From Cyrtodaria siliqua (lineage: Eukaryota; Mollusca; Bivalvia; Adapedonta; Hiatellidae), in assembly GCA_037043455.1 (NCBI GenBank), contig JAWPHD010001148.1, positions 22,501 to 86,500 on the forward strand: a stretch of DNA of 64,000 bases. Reading direction: 5' to 3'. Shown here piece by piece: positions 45,703 to 56,472 of this stretch. The position numbers and the translations under genes are program-made. Within the stretch, counting starts at the first letter, position 1. Each line of letters opens with the position of its first letter. The notes under the pieces are model-generated. The model was not told the origin of the DNA. It saw nothing but the letters and a program-made list of their open reading frames with translations, and did no database searches.

Positions 45703-47727
45703 ATGGCTGCGCACAACGATTTGAACAAACGGTTATCAAAGGCACTTAACATTAAAGGATACAATAAATACGGTTCGACAACCAAGCACGATGAGCAAAT
45801 TATGGAAGAATTTACCGAAACCTTTTTTTCCAATACAGACCATATGGGCTGTGGGAGTTGTGCGGAAGGTACAAATTTTCTCGGTAGTAGTGATTCCGAT
45901 GTCATGAGAGTTCTCAAAGGTATTTCTGTAATAGAGTTCAGTAATGAATCTCCTGAAGAACGCATCAAGTTAGAAATGAAACATGATGGGTGTAATTCTG
46001 GTTTTGTAAAACTACTAGTACACAATAGCAATCAGGCGGAACAGTTTGCAGATGATACACGGTTTCTTTCAAGTGAACGGTTTAATGAATATGCCATATA
46101 TTGTAAAAAGCTTAAACTCTACGGTACCCTTAACCCCAGAAATTATGACAGTGCAAGAGTAACTATCAGTGGTCCTGCGGTTACATGTGATGGCATAGAC
46201 GAAGTGCATGCACTCAAATGTAACAAATGGCCAAGCTCTGTCCTGGAATGGCTTAATCGAAAACGAACGAACAACTGGCCGAGCTCTGAGCTGCTGGAAC
46301 ACCTGCACAGGAACGTTAAATGTCACGTGGTTCCCACAGGCGACGAAATTTCTGAAGATTGTCACCTTCAGTGGAAATTGTCATTTGCCGCGATAGAACG
46401 TGAACTAATATGGAGCATGAATGACACACAACTCAAGTGCTTCGTTGTGTTGAAGATGATATTAAAACAGTTCATCTCACCAAAATTTCCGGAAGAATTC
46501 AAGGACGAATTAAAAACGTATCACTTGAAGACCGTTGTGTTTTGGTTATGTGAAAATCTCAAAGAGGACGACTGGAGAGAAGATAATCTAGTTGGATGCG
46601 TTGAGAAAGCCCTAAAGAAATTACTTGAATACGTTACAGAACGGAAATTGCCTCAATATATTATTCCTACAAACAATCTATTTAGAAACAGGTTGATGAC
46701 ACGTGACATCCAAGAATCTGCTATATCAATAGTCTGTTTAATCTCTAAAACGTTGGCGGCTACTTTAAAAGCAATAATATCTGGCATTGAAACGACGCCT
46801 TTGGGTTTAACCATTCAAGAAAATACAAGAGCACAATCTAAATTTGTAATGTACAGTGAGTTCTGTAGATATATATTGTACGCCATTTTCCGCGTAAGAG
46901 TTTCGAAAGCGAAGATATATGAGTTCGCAAAAGTGTTTCCAAATAAGTTTGATGAGGGAAAACTATACGTTCCTTGTATTCGGTTGGCGATTGCTAAAAC
47001 GATGTATAGAGACATTGTGAACGATGAGATAACAAAACATAGAGATCTAAAAGTGAGAGAGGTTGTCAAATTCCTAGAAACGGGATGTGATATTGACAGC
47101 GTGGCAAGTATTATACAAAGGGCATTGATTTACATTATGGAACAAAAATATGACAGTGCTAAAACTGTATTAGAATTAGGACTGCCTAAACATGGTGTTA
47201 AATATTTTGTTGGAGGAAGCTCTGAGTCTAGGTTTATAACGCTACCCACTGCTACACTTAAAAATCGATCGGAAGTTGAACATTTCGATCGCTTAAACGA
47301 CATTGAAAAGGACAGGCATAAACTAATTACCGATATTGTCTTCGCAAAGAGCGATGTAGAATATGTACCAGATTCATTGAAACTTGAAAACCTGGCGATG
47401 GAGAGTAGATTTGCAAAATATTATCATCCACTAGTGATAGCGTACTTTCTACGCTTTTTATCCGAATATCATATTGGACTCCTAGCAGAGAGAAAAACGT
47501 CACTTCTGCTTTTAGGAGCCACAGTTATGAATACAAAATATCATGCTAGTTTTCATTCACATATAAATTTACTTGGCGTTTGTTACAAGATGATAGACAA
47601 GAAGGAAATGGCGTTCCAATGGTTTTGTGAATCGTTGAAAGCAAACTCCTGCTTTGAGAACGCTGCTTGGTACCACGTAGCCTGTATGGTGAATGAGATG
47701 GTGACTAGCGCGTGGCCTGAATGGTGA
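45703..47727 (+). CDS. Mab-21/cGAS-like nucleotidyltransferase with C-terminal helical repeats (674 aa)
   Basis: Single-exon gene of the Mab-21 superfamily, which includes cGAS and cGAS-like receptors that make cyclic dinucleotides on sensing nucleic acid. The nucleotidyltransferase lobe (about 20-180) has the GS helix motif GSCAEG (G51-S52) and the metal-binding pair D64 and D66 in SSDSDVM. D166 in IDEVHAL fits the third acidic residue. The Mab-21 C-lobe (about 185-345) shows WPSSVLEWLNRKR, CHVVPTGDE, LQWKLSFAAIER and YHLKTVVFWLCE. No cGAS-type zinc thumb was seen. Residues about 380-665 are helical, TPR-like (LGVCYKMIDKKEMAFQWFCE, NAAWYHV), a layout I recall from bivalve family members. There is no signal peptide or membrane segment. 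The ATG is the first in frame (AACTTAAATGGC). Activity and ligand are inferred, and a non-enzymatic Mab-21 role is possible. Confidence 0.9.
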   Translation: MAAHNDLNKRLSKALNIKGYNKYGSTTKHDEQIMEEFTETFFSNTDHMGCGSCAEGTNFLGSSDSDVMRVLKGISVIEFSNESPEERIKLEMKHDGCNSGFVKLLVHNSNQAEQFADDTRFLSSERFNEYAIYCKKLKLYGTLNPRNYDSARVTISGPAVTCDGIDEVHALKCNKWPSSVLEWLNRKRTNNWPSSELLEHLHRNVKCHVVPTGDEISEDCHLQWKLSFAAIERELIWSMNDTQLKCFVVLKMILKQFISPKFPEEFKDELKTYHLKTVVFWLCENLKEDDWREDNLVGCVEKALKKLLEYVTERKLPQYIIPTNNLFRNRLMTRDIQESAISIVCLISKTLAATLKAIISGIETTPLGLTIQENTRAQSKFVMYSEFCRYILYAIFRVRVSKAKIYEFAKVFPNKFDEGKLYVPCIRLAIAKTMYRDIVNDEITKHRDLKVREVVKFLETGCDIDSVASIIQRALIYIMEQKYDSAKTVLELGLPKHGVKYFVGGSSESRFITLPTATLKNRSEVEHFDRLNDIEKDRHKLITDIVFAKSDVEYVPDSLKLENLAMESRFAKYYHPLVIAYFLRFLSEYHIGLLAERKTSLLLLGATVMNTKYHASFHSHINLLGVCYKMIDKKEMAFQWFCESLKANSCFENAAWYHVACMVNEMVTSAWPEW

Positions 47728-47880
47728 ATGAAGAGTTGATTGGACGCTGTTTGAAAACACGTGACCTTTATACGAAATGATGTGGCTAGACGTTATTTGT
47801 ACCACGTGGCCGTTATGCTGAATTAGGAGTTGAGTAGACGCTTTTTGTATGACGTGACCTTTATGCTGAATGAGGCGACA
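47670..47880 (+). repeat. About 47-bp degenerate tandem repeat across the stop codon of the Mab-21-like gene
   Basis: Units begin TACCACGTAGCC (47,671), GCGTGGCCTGAATGGTGAAT (about 47,709), ACACGTGACC, ACCACGTGGCC and ATGACGTGACC, with GAATGA and AGACGCTTTTTGT phrases shared. The first unit is coding, and the stop TGA at 47,725 lies in the second. Confidence 0.7.
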
Positions 47881-47902
47881 AAACGCTCCGAAGTGAAACT
47901 CT

Positions 47903-47908
47903 AATAAA
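47903..47908 (+). promoter_or_regulatory. Candidate poly(A) signal of the Mab-21-like gene
   Basis: AATAAA lies 176 bp after the stop codon, a plausible 3' UTR length. Confidence 0.55.
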
Positions 47909-48289
47909 ATAGTATATGCTTCAAAACTAGTTTGAGAGATATAAATTATTGTATAAATCCATGCAAGCCAATTGTATGTTTTGGACTCTGCAGTAGCTTG
48001 AGCAATATAGGTAATACGTACATCAGTTATGGTACCTACAGTGGTAAATAAAAATACCTTAGGTTTGAAAACCGGTTAAGAAATAAACATTTTACAGCCA
48101 AAATGATTTTTGGTGAGGCTTTTCCCCATGTAAATTCCTTGTTGGTGGGACAGCAGTAAATTAAGAAATTTCAAATAACTTCAGTTAGTCATCATAGTTT
48201 TTTATACAACTTTCAGGGCTTCTTAATTTATGAATATCCAACAATTTAAACCCATTATTGGATAATAAAAAAAAAAAAAAAGAGAAATG

Positions 48290-48790
48290 TGTCCATGGGA
48301 CACGGGGATACCCCCACTGCAAATCATCTGCCTGACTGTGACATTGACCTTTGAGGTACTGACATGATTCTTGAACAAGACATTTTGTGTGAAGTTTGAC
48401 GCAATTCCCTTCAGTAGTTGTGGACTAATTAAAAAAATTACCTTTGACCTCCAACTCTGACCTTGACCTCTAAGGCACTGACATGATTCTTGCGCGCAAC
48501 ACACATTCTCAATTTGATGAACATTTGTGTGAAGTTTGATGCAACTCCCTTCAGTATATTCAATGTAACGGCTGACATGATTTTTTTCACGATTTCTTTA
48601 CCTTTGACCTCCAAGATTGACCTAGACCTTTGAAATACGGTCAATATTCTTGCATGCGACACACCTTCTCATTGTAATGAACATTTGTGTGAAGTTTGAC
48701 GATATCCCCTTCAGTAGTTTCTGAGAAATGGTTGAGACACGGACGGACGCACGCACACACAGTGCGATTACTATATACCTCCCTGTGGGG
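48290..48790. repeat. About 150-bp tandem repeat, three and a half units
   Basis: The phrases TGACCTTTGACCTCCAA, ATTCTTGC.CG.AACACA, GAACATTTGTGTGAAGTTTG and CCCTTCAGTA recur near 48,388, 48,529 and 48,688. It ends with CGGACGGACGCACGCACAC and CGATTACTATATACCTCCC, which looks like the end of a dispersed molluscan repeat. The frames on both strands are not genes. Confidence 0.75.
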
Positions 48791-48799
48791 GCATACAAA

Positions 48800-49972
48800 T
48801 ATGTTTTTCAATTGTTCATACAGCAGAATTTTGCATCGAAAATGCCTCATCAAACTAGCTTTCTCGCTTGATATTTTTATTTCTCAACCGATTTTTTTTT
48901 TTTTTTATTTACCACTAAAAATGTCTGTTTCACTGATATACAACTTATTTAAAAACTAGATGAATCTGGTCTTAAAATGTCCAAAAACACTTTAGCTGAA
49001 ACAAGCGCCTCAAACAATAGGCGGTATTCCATATGGACCTAGACCACAATTATTTTTACATAGGCCTGTTAATAAATACTTACACAGAAATATCCAATCT
49101 TAATTATGCTGGCCATATAACACACACAATGTAGTATCAGTCAGGCCCAGTGCAACACAAAAATGAGTCTTAGATGATGGGTTGACCTGCTTTTCCCCCA
49201 AAATACTTGCCAAACTGAAAGTAACCACCTTCTTTTTTAATTCTGAGTTCAAAATTACCAAAGTACATTTCAAACTGTATTTCAGAAAAAAGTAGTGCAG
49301 CAAGTGCATCTTACCTTCAATTTTGATGTGGTTTTCTCTAGAAGCAAGTTAAATCTTTCCGAAATAAAAGAAACCATTCAATACATGCCAGCCCTGTGTC
49401 TTTCACCACTCCTATGCTTCACAGTAACTTACTCAATAGTTTACCTAGGACTACTGTTGCATTTCGCCAGATTGAACCCTTGGTACCCGGTCTTGCTCCA
49501 TATGAAGTTTTTACTAAGTTATGGTTCATTATTTTGTTGCGTTATCTCGTAAGGTGCTGCTATATGGATTAGCCAAACATATTCGTAAACATAAGGGCAA
49601 TGCAGTTTTACTTGGGTATGGAAAATTATAAACCTACCGCTGCTATTTATGGTGACATGGGCTGCCACCAGATTTTTTTTAATAGTGGAAATGCATTTGC
49701 AACCTTTGGTACTGCAATGCACATACGAACACATACGAACAGTTTGAGACTTAATAAGCATATGTTTTATTTGGGCTTTACAGAAGGCTAATATATCGTG
49801 TAAAAAACTGGTCTTGTATCGTTAAAAGCAGTTTTGACAATATTGTTCCTCTCTAGTTGCTGTTATGAATATTACAAAACATTTAAACATGTGTTTGTTG
49901 TTTCTGTGGTTGACTTTATTGTAAATACACTTGTAGAGGAATGGAAATTAGGCATAAACAGGGTTACAGGTT
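48800..49972. other. Intergenic, nothing recognised
   Basis: Several frames of 60-85 codons overlap on opposite strands with no similarity. Confidence 0.4.
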
Positions 49973-50176
49973 TTAACCTTTTCGCTGCCACAGTCGAAGA
50001 CATTGATTTTTAAGACCAGTTTAAACCCAAATCAACTTTTATATCATGTGCAGGCTGATCAGGTTTTACACTCAGTAATAATGTTTTCCATAACACTGTT
50101 TATATAACATATCACCGAAAGGTTTGAATTCAAATTTAAGCAGACGACATTTAACATTTGGCGGCAAAAGGGTTAA
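49973..50176. mobile_element. MITE-like element, about 204 bp
   Basis: Imperfect terminal inverted repeats (TTAACCTTTTCGCTGCCA at left, TTTGGCGGCAAAAGGGTTAA at right) enclose sequence without an ORF. Confidence 0.75.
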
Positions 50177-51147
50177 TAACAACGTTCGTAACAAGTAAGG
50201 AACTTATAATTCTTTTTGTCAATGTAAGGCATCGATAATTATTACAAATTTACACAAGCACAGTTTTACGCAAGCGTAAAATTGCTGCCGAAAAAAAAAG
50301 AGCAAATTATCTGGGTAGGAACTGGGAGCATAACGTAATAACAGATAAAGTCTCGTGTGTTAAAACAATATTGAAAATAAATAAATAGAAAATGTTGTCA
50401 CGAAGAGGTTAACATGCCACGACCGCTTTTACTTACCAGACACTTTCTTCCCAATATTTACCATCTGTTATTCCTTCCAAACATTTTGAATCAAGGTGAA
50501 CTACCTCGCTTCGTTCTGGTCAAATTCTTGACATGCGTTACATGTTGATTACATATTCACCTTTGTAGCACGGCATGCTAGAAGTATACATCATCACAGA
50601 AATACAGTTGTTCACATTTAAGGGATGCGTGTGCGTTAGCGTGCATAACAACACATATAAACTGTTCACTGCTACCATGCGTACTTATAAGATTGCGTTA
50701 TTAAAGTGAAAAACTCAAAGAAACTATTCATTGCTACCTTACCTAGTGCAATTTTGAAAACCATATAAGAGTCGCTGCCGGAAGCGAATAACCTTTGCAC
50801 CATCAGCCAGCATTTATTTACAAGATGTAGATGCGGTGATATACACCTCTTTTTTTTTACAATTAAAGACAGTTAGAGACAGGACGATATGAACATTAAT
50901 TTTAAAGAAAGTGATCGCGTACGACAGGGTTTTTGGATGAAATGACTGTTATTCTTAAGTGTAGTTTTGTTGGTGATATTAAAGAGGTTTTAACAAAGCT
51001 TGTACGATATTTCCTGATTTTAATAGGTTAGATTATTAAGAAAAAATGAAATAATATAAAATATTGAAATATAAAAAATAAATGAAATGGTAACAAGAAA
51101 TTGTAAGAGTGTATGCCAAACTCTGTCACGGAATTTTACAAACTAGA
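50177..51147. other. Intergenic, nothing recognised
   Basis: No coding or repeat structure noticed. Confidence 0.4.
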
Positions 51148-51418
51148 AATTCGTGTTTTTATGAGTGGATAGAGTCTCTGACTTGAAATCACTTGATCCT
51201 CGTCGATGTGGTTCAATACCTCTATGACCAGAAATCTTTATCTGAGGAAGCTATCCAACTGGCTTACGGAACGTCGGTGGCTCTATCCAGGTGACGTGTC
51301 CGTGCAGGAAAATTGACGGATGGGCACCTGGGGTCTTCCTCCACCAATGGAAGCTAGAAAGTCGCCATATGATTTCAGCTGTTTGTGCTACTATTAAATC
51401 CAATTCAATTCGTATTTG
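51148..51418 (+). mobile_element. tRNA-derived SINE with probable target duplication
   Basis: The head has GAGTGGATAGAGTCTCTGAC (A-box region) and GATGTGGTTCAATACC (B-box region). The body has CTGGCTTACGGAACGTCGGT and CTCTATCCAGGTG, and the tail is CCAATTCAATT. AATTCGTGTTTTT before and AATTCGTATTTGT after are a likely target duplication with two mismatches. Confidence 0.7.
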
Positions 51419-52074
51419 TATAAACAATGTACATTGTCTTAAACGGTTATATGTACTACGTTTAATGTATTGTTAGACAGTTATTGTTAATCATTTCAAA
51501 ACAGGACTGATTTGATGTGATAACGGATCTTTTAAAAAATATAATAATTTGCGCTTATTAGCTGGATTGAACTGACTTACTGACAAATTTCCATAGTTTA
51601 CCTAAACTCATTTTAAACTTATGAGTATCATATATGTGCTATTCATAATGCAGATTAAAAGTAGCTGTTCAATTCTTATCACATTACATGTATTATTAGT
51701 AACTCATGTACAGGCCAAAATGATAAGTATACTTTGAAATGAATTAATGAATGGTATAACGTAGTCTATTCTTATGATTCTTTATGAATGGTGTTTACAA
51801 TTCATGTTTTATGAAATAGTGTATATATGTACTGAAGTATGTATGTTTGTTTGTTATGAATGATTCAGAAAAAAACAAAAAAACTTTTGAAACCTTTGTA
51901 TGCTTACATCATTCTTAACTAGACCATGATAATAGATAAGTACTAACAAGTGTTTAGTTCGGAATAAATCCATGAACATATTCAAAATGACTTCGTAGAT
52001 TAATTGATACAATATCCATTAGGGTACATTTAAGTTATTTATACGATATCGTCTTTGTATGATCAATGTATAAG
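51419..52074. other. Intergenic, nothing recognised
   Basis: AT-rich, no gene or repeat seen. Confidence 0.4.
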
Positions 52075-52290
52075 TGCTTAAGTGGTCGAACGAGTATTAG
52101 TATTAACTATTCTCGTCTCTCAACGTACCGCTTCTGTTTCGAAACCCACTAGGAGCGTGTTCAGCCCAGTAGTTGTTCAACCAAGGAATAAGTGATTGGT
52201 CTGCCTCCACCACTAACGAATCGGCCGTTTACAAGTCATACATCGGCTAAAATGTGCTTAAAACTGATATTACACACCATCCAAACAAAC
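52075..52290 (+). mobile_element. Decayed tRNA-derived SINE
   Basis: The A-box-like AGTGGTCGAACGAGTATTAG and B-box-like GTTTCGAAACCCA lie at tRNA spacing. The tail ACACCATCCAAACAAACAAA resembles the tail of the SINE at 22.8 kb. Confidence 0.5.
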
Positions 52291-52449
52291 AAATGATCAG
52301 TTTTCTCGTTTAGATAGTGTATGTCATTATAAACAAAATTAATCTGCAACAATTAGTTAATAATCATCAGTTTTCCAATTAACGTAGTTTTCCCACGCAT
52401 TATTCTTTTCGTTTGACACGCAACATACTAACCAAGTATTCGTAATTGG

Positions 52450-54185
52450 ATACTAATTCGTTTGTTAAAATAAATGATTAAAAGTACTGCATCGCTATGG
52501 ATGCTGATAGGTGCCATCTTTTCTTTTCGTTTTTTTCGCCGCGAAATAGCGCCGAGCAAAATAACGCCGGGCGAAATAACAAAAAGACGAAAAAACGCCG
52601 AGCGAAGTAACAAAAAGACGGAAAAACGCCTGGCGAAATAACGAAATAACGCCGAGCGAAATAACGCCGGGAGAAAAGACACCAAGCGAAATAACGCCGG
52701 GCGAAATAACGTCAAGCGAAAATACGACAATTAATCAAAACGCCGGGCGAACAGACAAAACCACGAGACTGGTTCTGTGGAGTCCGCCTTGGCTCATCCG
52801 AGTGTCGGACGGCGACTAGAAACAATTCACAGGTGTTATAATGTGTGGGTTGCTGAGTTGGGAAAGCGTGCTTGGCTACTCACACGACCTAGCAAACTTC
52901 CTCCGGACAAGCACTCCTATCCCAGCTATTCATAGCTCATAGCACAAAGCACGCTATCCTACCCTAACTACAAATTCCTCCTAACATCGAGCACGCTATC
53001 ACCAATACTACACTCAGCACGTTATCCTACCCAAGCAATTCATAGTACGCTATCCTACCCAAGTAACTCACGCCACCTAACACCAGCTACAAACAACTGA
53101 TCTCATGCCCTAGCTACCCACATACAGCACCAAGCAAGCTATCATGCCCCAGCTATTCACATCTTGCACCGAGTGCACTATCATGCCCAGCTGAAACTGG
53201 ACCACTATTAATTTCCCATAACATACATTATAGCCTAAAATGGTGTCACACATGCCATCATACTCCGTCATACTTGAAACTGTCAGTAAACCATCTCCAA
53301 AGCCAGCACAACACAGACATAGCAAACCTCAGAAGTTTGCTCAAAGTTTAAGAAGGTATCAATTCTGACGAATTCAGGTCAAATCTGACGAAGAACACAA
53401 ACAAATCTTGCCTCACAAAAAGTAGTGTCATTCACTTGTCTCAGCTTTGATTAACCTGATTTTTGCAGCAAACTATCTGGGAATCTACTCTCTATACAAA
53501 AATAGTAATCTATACTACCTGTGGAGTGCACTTTCATTCAAACAGCATCTCAAATAACACTACTGTCAACTGTATATAGGACTACTTTCGGAAACTACCA
53601 TTTTGACCCGCTGGTTCCCGGTCCAAGTACAGCTACAATACCTATCTACCAACATGTCCTAGAATCGAACACGCTGGCATGCCCCAGCTATTCACAGCTC
53701 CTAGCACCAAACACGATGTCATGTCCAAGCAATCAACATGTGAGAAGGAAACGAGCATGCTATACTACCCCGGCTACTCATAACTCCTAGCACCTGTGAT
53801 TTGCTTCTAATCGCGGTCCGATACTCTAATGAACGAAGGCGGACTCCATAGGACCTAGTGGGGTTTTGTCTTTTCGCACGGCATTTTGACTATTTGTCGT
53901 CTTTTCGCTTGGCGTTATTTCGCTTGGCGTATTTTCGCACGGCATTATTTCGCTCGTAGTTATGTTGCTATTTCGCCTTGCGTTTTTTGGTCTTTTCGTT
54001 ATTTCGTTATTTCGCTCGGTTTTTTTTTTTTCGTCTTTTCGTTTTTTCGCCCGTCGTCTTTTCGCCCGGCATTATTTCACTCGGCGTTATTTCGCGGCGA
54101 AATAATGAAAGACGAGATGACACATATCAGCCACCATATATCGCAGTTAATCTTGGGGATCATTTGTTTGGATTTTCCCCCATAA
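52450..54185. mobile_element. About 1.7-kb TIR element whose inverted repeats are minisatellites
   Basis: The left arm, up to about 52,812, and the right arm, from about 53,810, are inverted copies over at least 310 bp. Outer landmarks are GCTGATAGGTGCCATCTTTT and its complement, and inner landmarks are GGAGTCCGCCTT and AAGGCGGACTCC. Both arms contain runs of GCGAAATAACGCCGG-like units. The interior (52,830-53,800) has degenerate repeats around GCACGCTATCCTACCC and CCCAGCTATTCACA. No transposase was seen. Confidence 0.8.
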
Positions 54186-54252
54186 TGACACATATCAGCC
54201 ACCATATATCGCAGTTAATCTTGGGGATCATTTGTTTGGATTTTCCCCCATA
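54117..54252. repeat. 68-bp perfect tandem duplication at the element's right edge
   Basis: ATGACACATATCAGCCACCA to GGATTTTCCCCCATA occurs twice at a 68-bp shift, starting inside the right terminal repeat. Confidence 0.95.
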
Positions 54253-54760
54253 TGTACCCATACAAACATTTAATTTTATGATATATATTGTGAAATTAAT
54301 AACGCCTTCGTGACTGGTTCTTTTTTTGGATAGTTGCTTCAGCTATGTGTGAGAGTGTGATGACACGGATGGTGTATAGGTCCAGAACCAATCAATCACT
54401 CACGATTTAATTTGTCATAGTATGTTATGGTTGTAAATGAAATTTTATTTTCATATAGTCTCTTATAATTCTTTTAGAATGCCATAGCTTAAATCACGTG
54501 TAATGTGTTGTTGTATATACTATTGTACTATGACGAGACTTTAATAAACTATAAAACCTACAAACATTTTATTTTTCAATGCATTATGATAAATTGTAGC
54601 ATGGTCGGTGACATTTCCTTTGTTGAATGCAGAGCATTAAATCGTTTAATTCAGGTTAACTAAAGGGGCGTGGCTTTACCGTACTACAACTACCGGATAT
54701 TGGAATTTAGAGTACGGTCACTATGACGTCACAGTGTAACTCAGTGCACCATGCTACAAA
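54253..54760. other. Intergenic, nothing recognised
   Basis: No gene or repeat seen. Confidence 0.4.
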
Positions 54761-54762
54761 AA

Positions 54763-54899
54763 AGATAGAGTCTGTCTCAGCTCGTTGGTTATTTAAACAC
54801 CTCGATGGGCTACGCCCATCTCGGTGTTTAAATAAGCCAACTCGCTGAGACGCCCATCGAGGTGTTTAAATAACCAACGAGCTGAGACAGACTCTATCT
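54763..54899. repeat. Three-armed palindrome with perfect 47-bp outer arms
   Basis: The outer arms at 54,763-54,809 and 54,853-54,899 are exact reverse complements (AGATAGAGTCTGTCTCAGCT at the left end). The 43-bp centre is a third, imperfect copy in the right-arm sense (CGCCCATCTCGGTGTTTAAA), so the left arm can pair with either of the others. Confidence 0.95.
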
Positions 54900-55594
54900 A
54901 TTACCTAGTACAGTACACACACTAAATAATTATATAAAAATTGATAAACTCGAATCCGATAATAGTAAAGATGCTTTATTCAAAAATAGGTTATCGAATG
55001 AATGTGAAACAATATTGTCGATACAAATATTGACATATACACAGGGTATCATCGGGCAGTCGACTAAAACGGAAGTTGCTGATCTGCCCGGCGGTGATCA
55101 GTTAGTTGTTGTCATAAAATCACTCAGTGGTGTGTTGAAAAAAAAGAATTAAATTATAAATCGAAGGATTTGGAGAGGATATAAAATATCGGTGGGTACT
55201 ATTTATATTAACCCTCGGATACCGACCGATATACAGGACCTCCCGGTTTACGCCCCCCCCCCACCCCTACCCCAACCCTCACCACCACCCAGTACCATCC
55301 GACGGTCGAGGCTAAGGGAACGTGTCTTACCCAAGCACAATGGCGTCGATGAGACTAACTGCATAAAACCAGCATTACAACATAAAAATGCGGAACATTA
55401 ATCAGTATCTGCCTACTGACTATACGAAATAACGCACATGTTTAGCATTTTAATAGCAAGAAACACATAAAAACAGTACACGGATACACTGACATGCAGT
55501 CTGTTCCATTTTACATATAGCTTTTCATGGCTTAAATCGTTTTATAATATGTTTTATCACATAACATGACTTTTGGGAGTGCAAAAAAAACATT
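54900..55594. other. Intergenic, C-rich patch only
   Basis: The 69-codon frame at 55,192 contains a proline run from the CCCCCCACCCC patch at about 55,250-55,290. No family was recognised. Confidence 0.4.
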
Positions 55595-56395
55595 ATCTCT
55601 TACAAATTGACGCCGTATAAAAGGTAATTTGACAACATTATAGTGAAACTATCACGTAAAAGGTGTGTTATGTGATAAACAGAATCTTACATTCGTGACT
55701 GTGTATTACTGACTTTAATAAAATCGTTTGATAAAAAGATAGGATATTCGGCAGAGCCTCGTATCCTATCATTCAGAGCATCGTATCCTATCATTTTACC
55801 CAACTCGTTTATTAACATCAATAATACACAATCACTCATGTAAGATCCTCTATGTACATGACGTTGCTAGGTTACGCGGCTGTAAAATGCGTTTGCCCTA
55901 CACATAATGCGGCACCTTAAACCAAATTTAACGGTACTAACATGCATTTTATGAAGTAAGATTTCAAATAATGATAAATAGTTAAGGCATTTGAACGTAT
56001 AGAATGATATACCATGCAAACAATTGGGATTACATATTTTACTGTACACAAACACATTGATTCGGTTCTCATTTGCATCTGTAATACACTAGTGTATTAC
56101 GAGAAATAAGTCGTGGTTTTATTGCACTCCGAGAAGCCATTTTATGTGATAAACAACACAACGACGTCATGATTTCTCTTACATATAACGTAAATTGACA
56201 ACATTAAAGTGAAACTATCACGTCGTAGGTGTGTTATGTGATAAACAGAATCTTACATTCGTGACTGTGTATTATTGACTTTAATAAACTCGTTGGATAA
56301 AAAGAAAGGATACTCGGCAAAGACTCGTATCTTATCATTTTATCCAACTCGTTTATTAAAATTAATAATACACAGTCACTCATGTAAGATCCTCT
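55595..56395. repeat. Two direct copies of a foldback element
   Basis: The first copy is about 55,595-55,850 (hairpin part 55,681-55,850) and the second about 56,172-56,395 (hairpin part 56,247-56,395). Both begin with GACAACATTA.AGTGAAACT, then GTGTGTTATGTGATAAACAG, and have arms AGAATCTTACATTCGTGACT and its complement. Each loop contains ATAGGATA or AAGGATAC and CTCGTATC phrases. Probably a non-autonomous element inserted twice or locally duplicated. Confidence 0.8.
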
Positions 56396-56472
56396 CTATA
56401 TATATTCTTTTACGATGATGGTTGTAGCTTGATTCTATATAAGATATTTGTATAGATGACCTTTCCACAACA

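Noticed and set aside
52428..52730. 100-aa ORF rich in FRLALFR-type repeats (and 53,886-54,313)
   Set aside because: Produced by the 15-bp minisatellite in the terminal repeats of the element.
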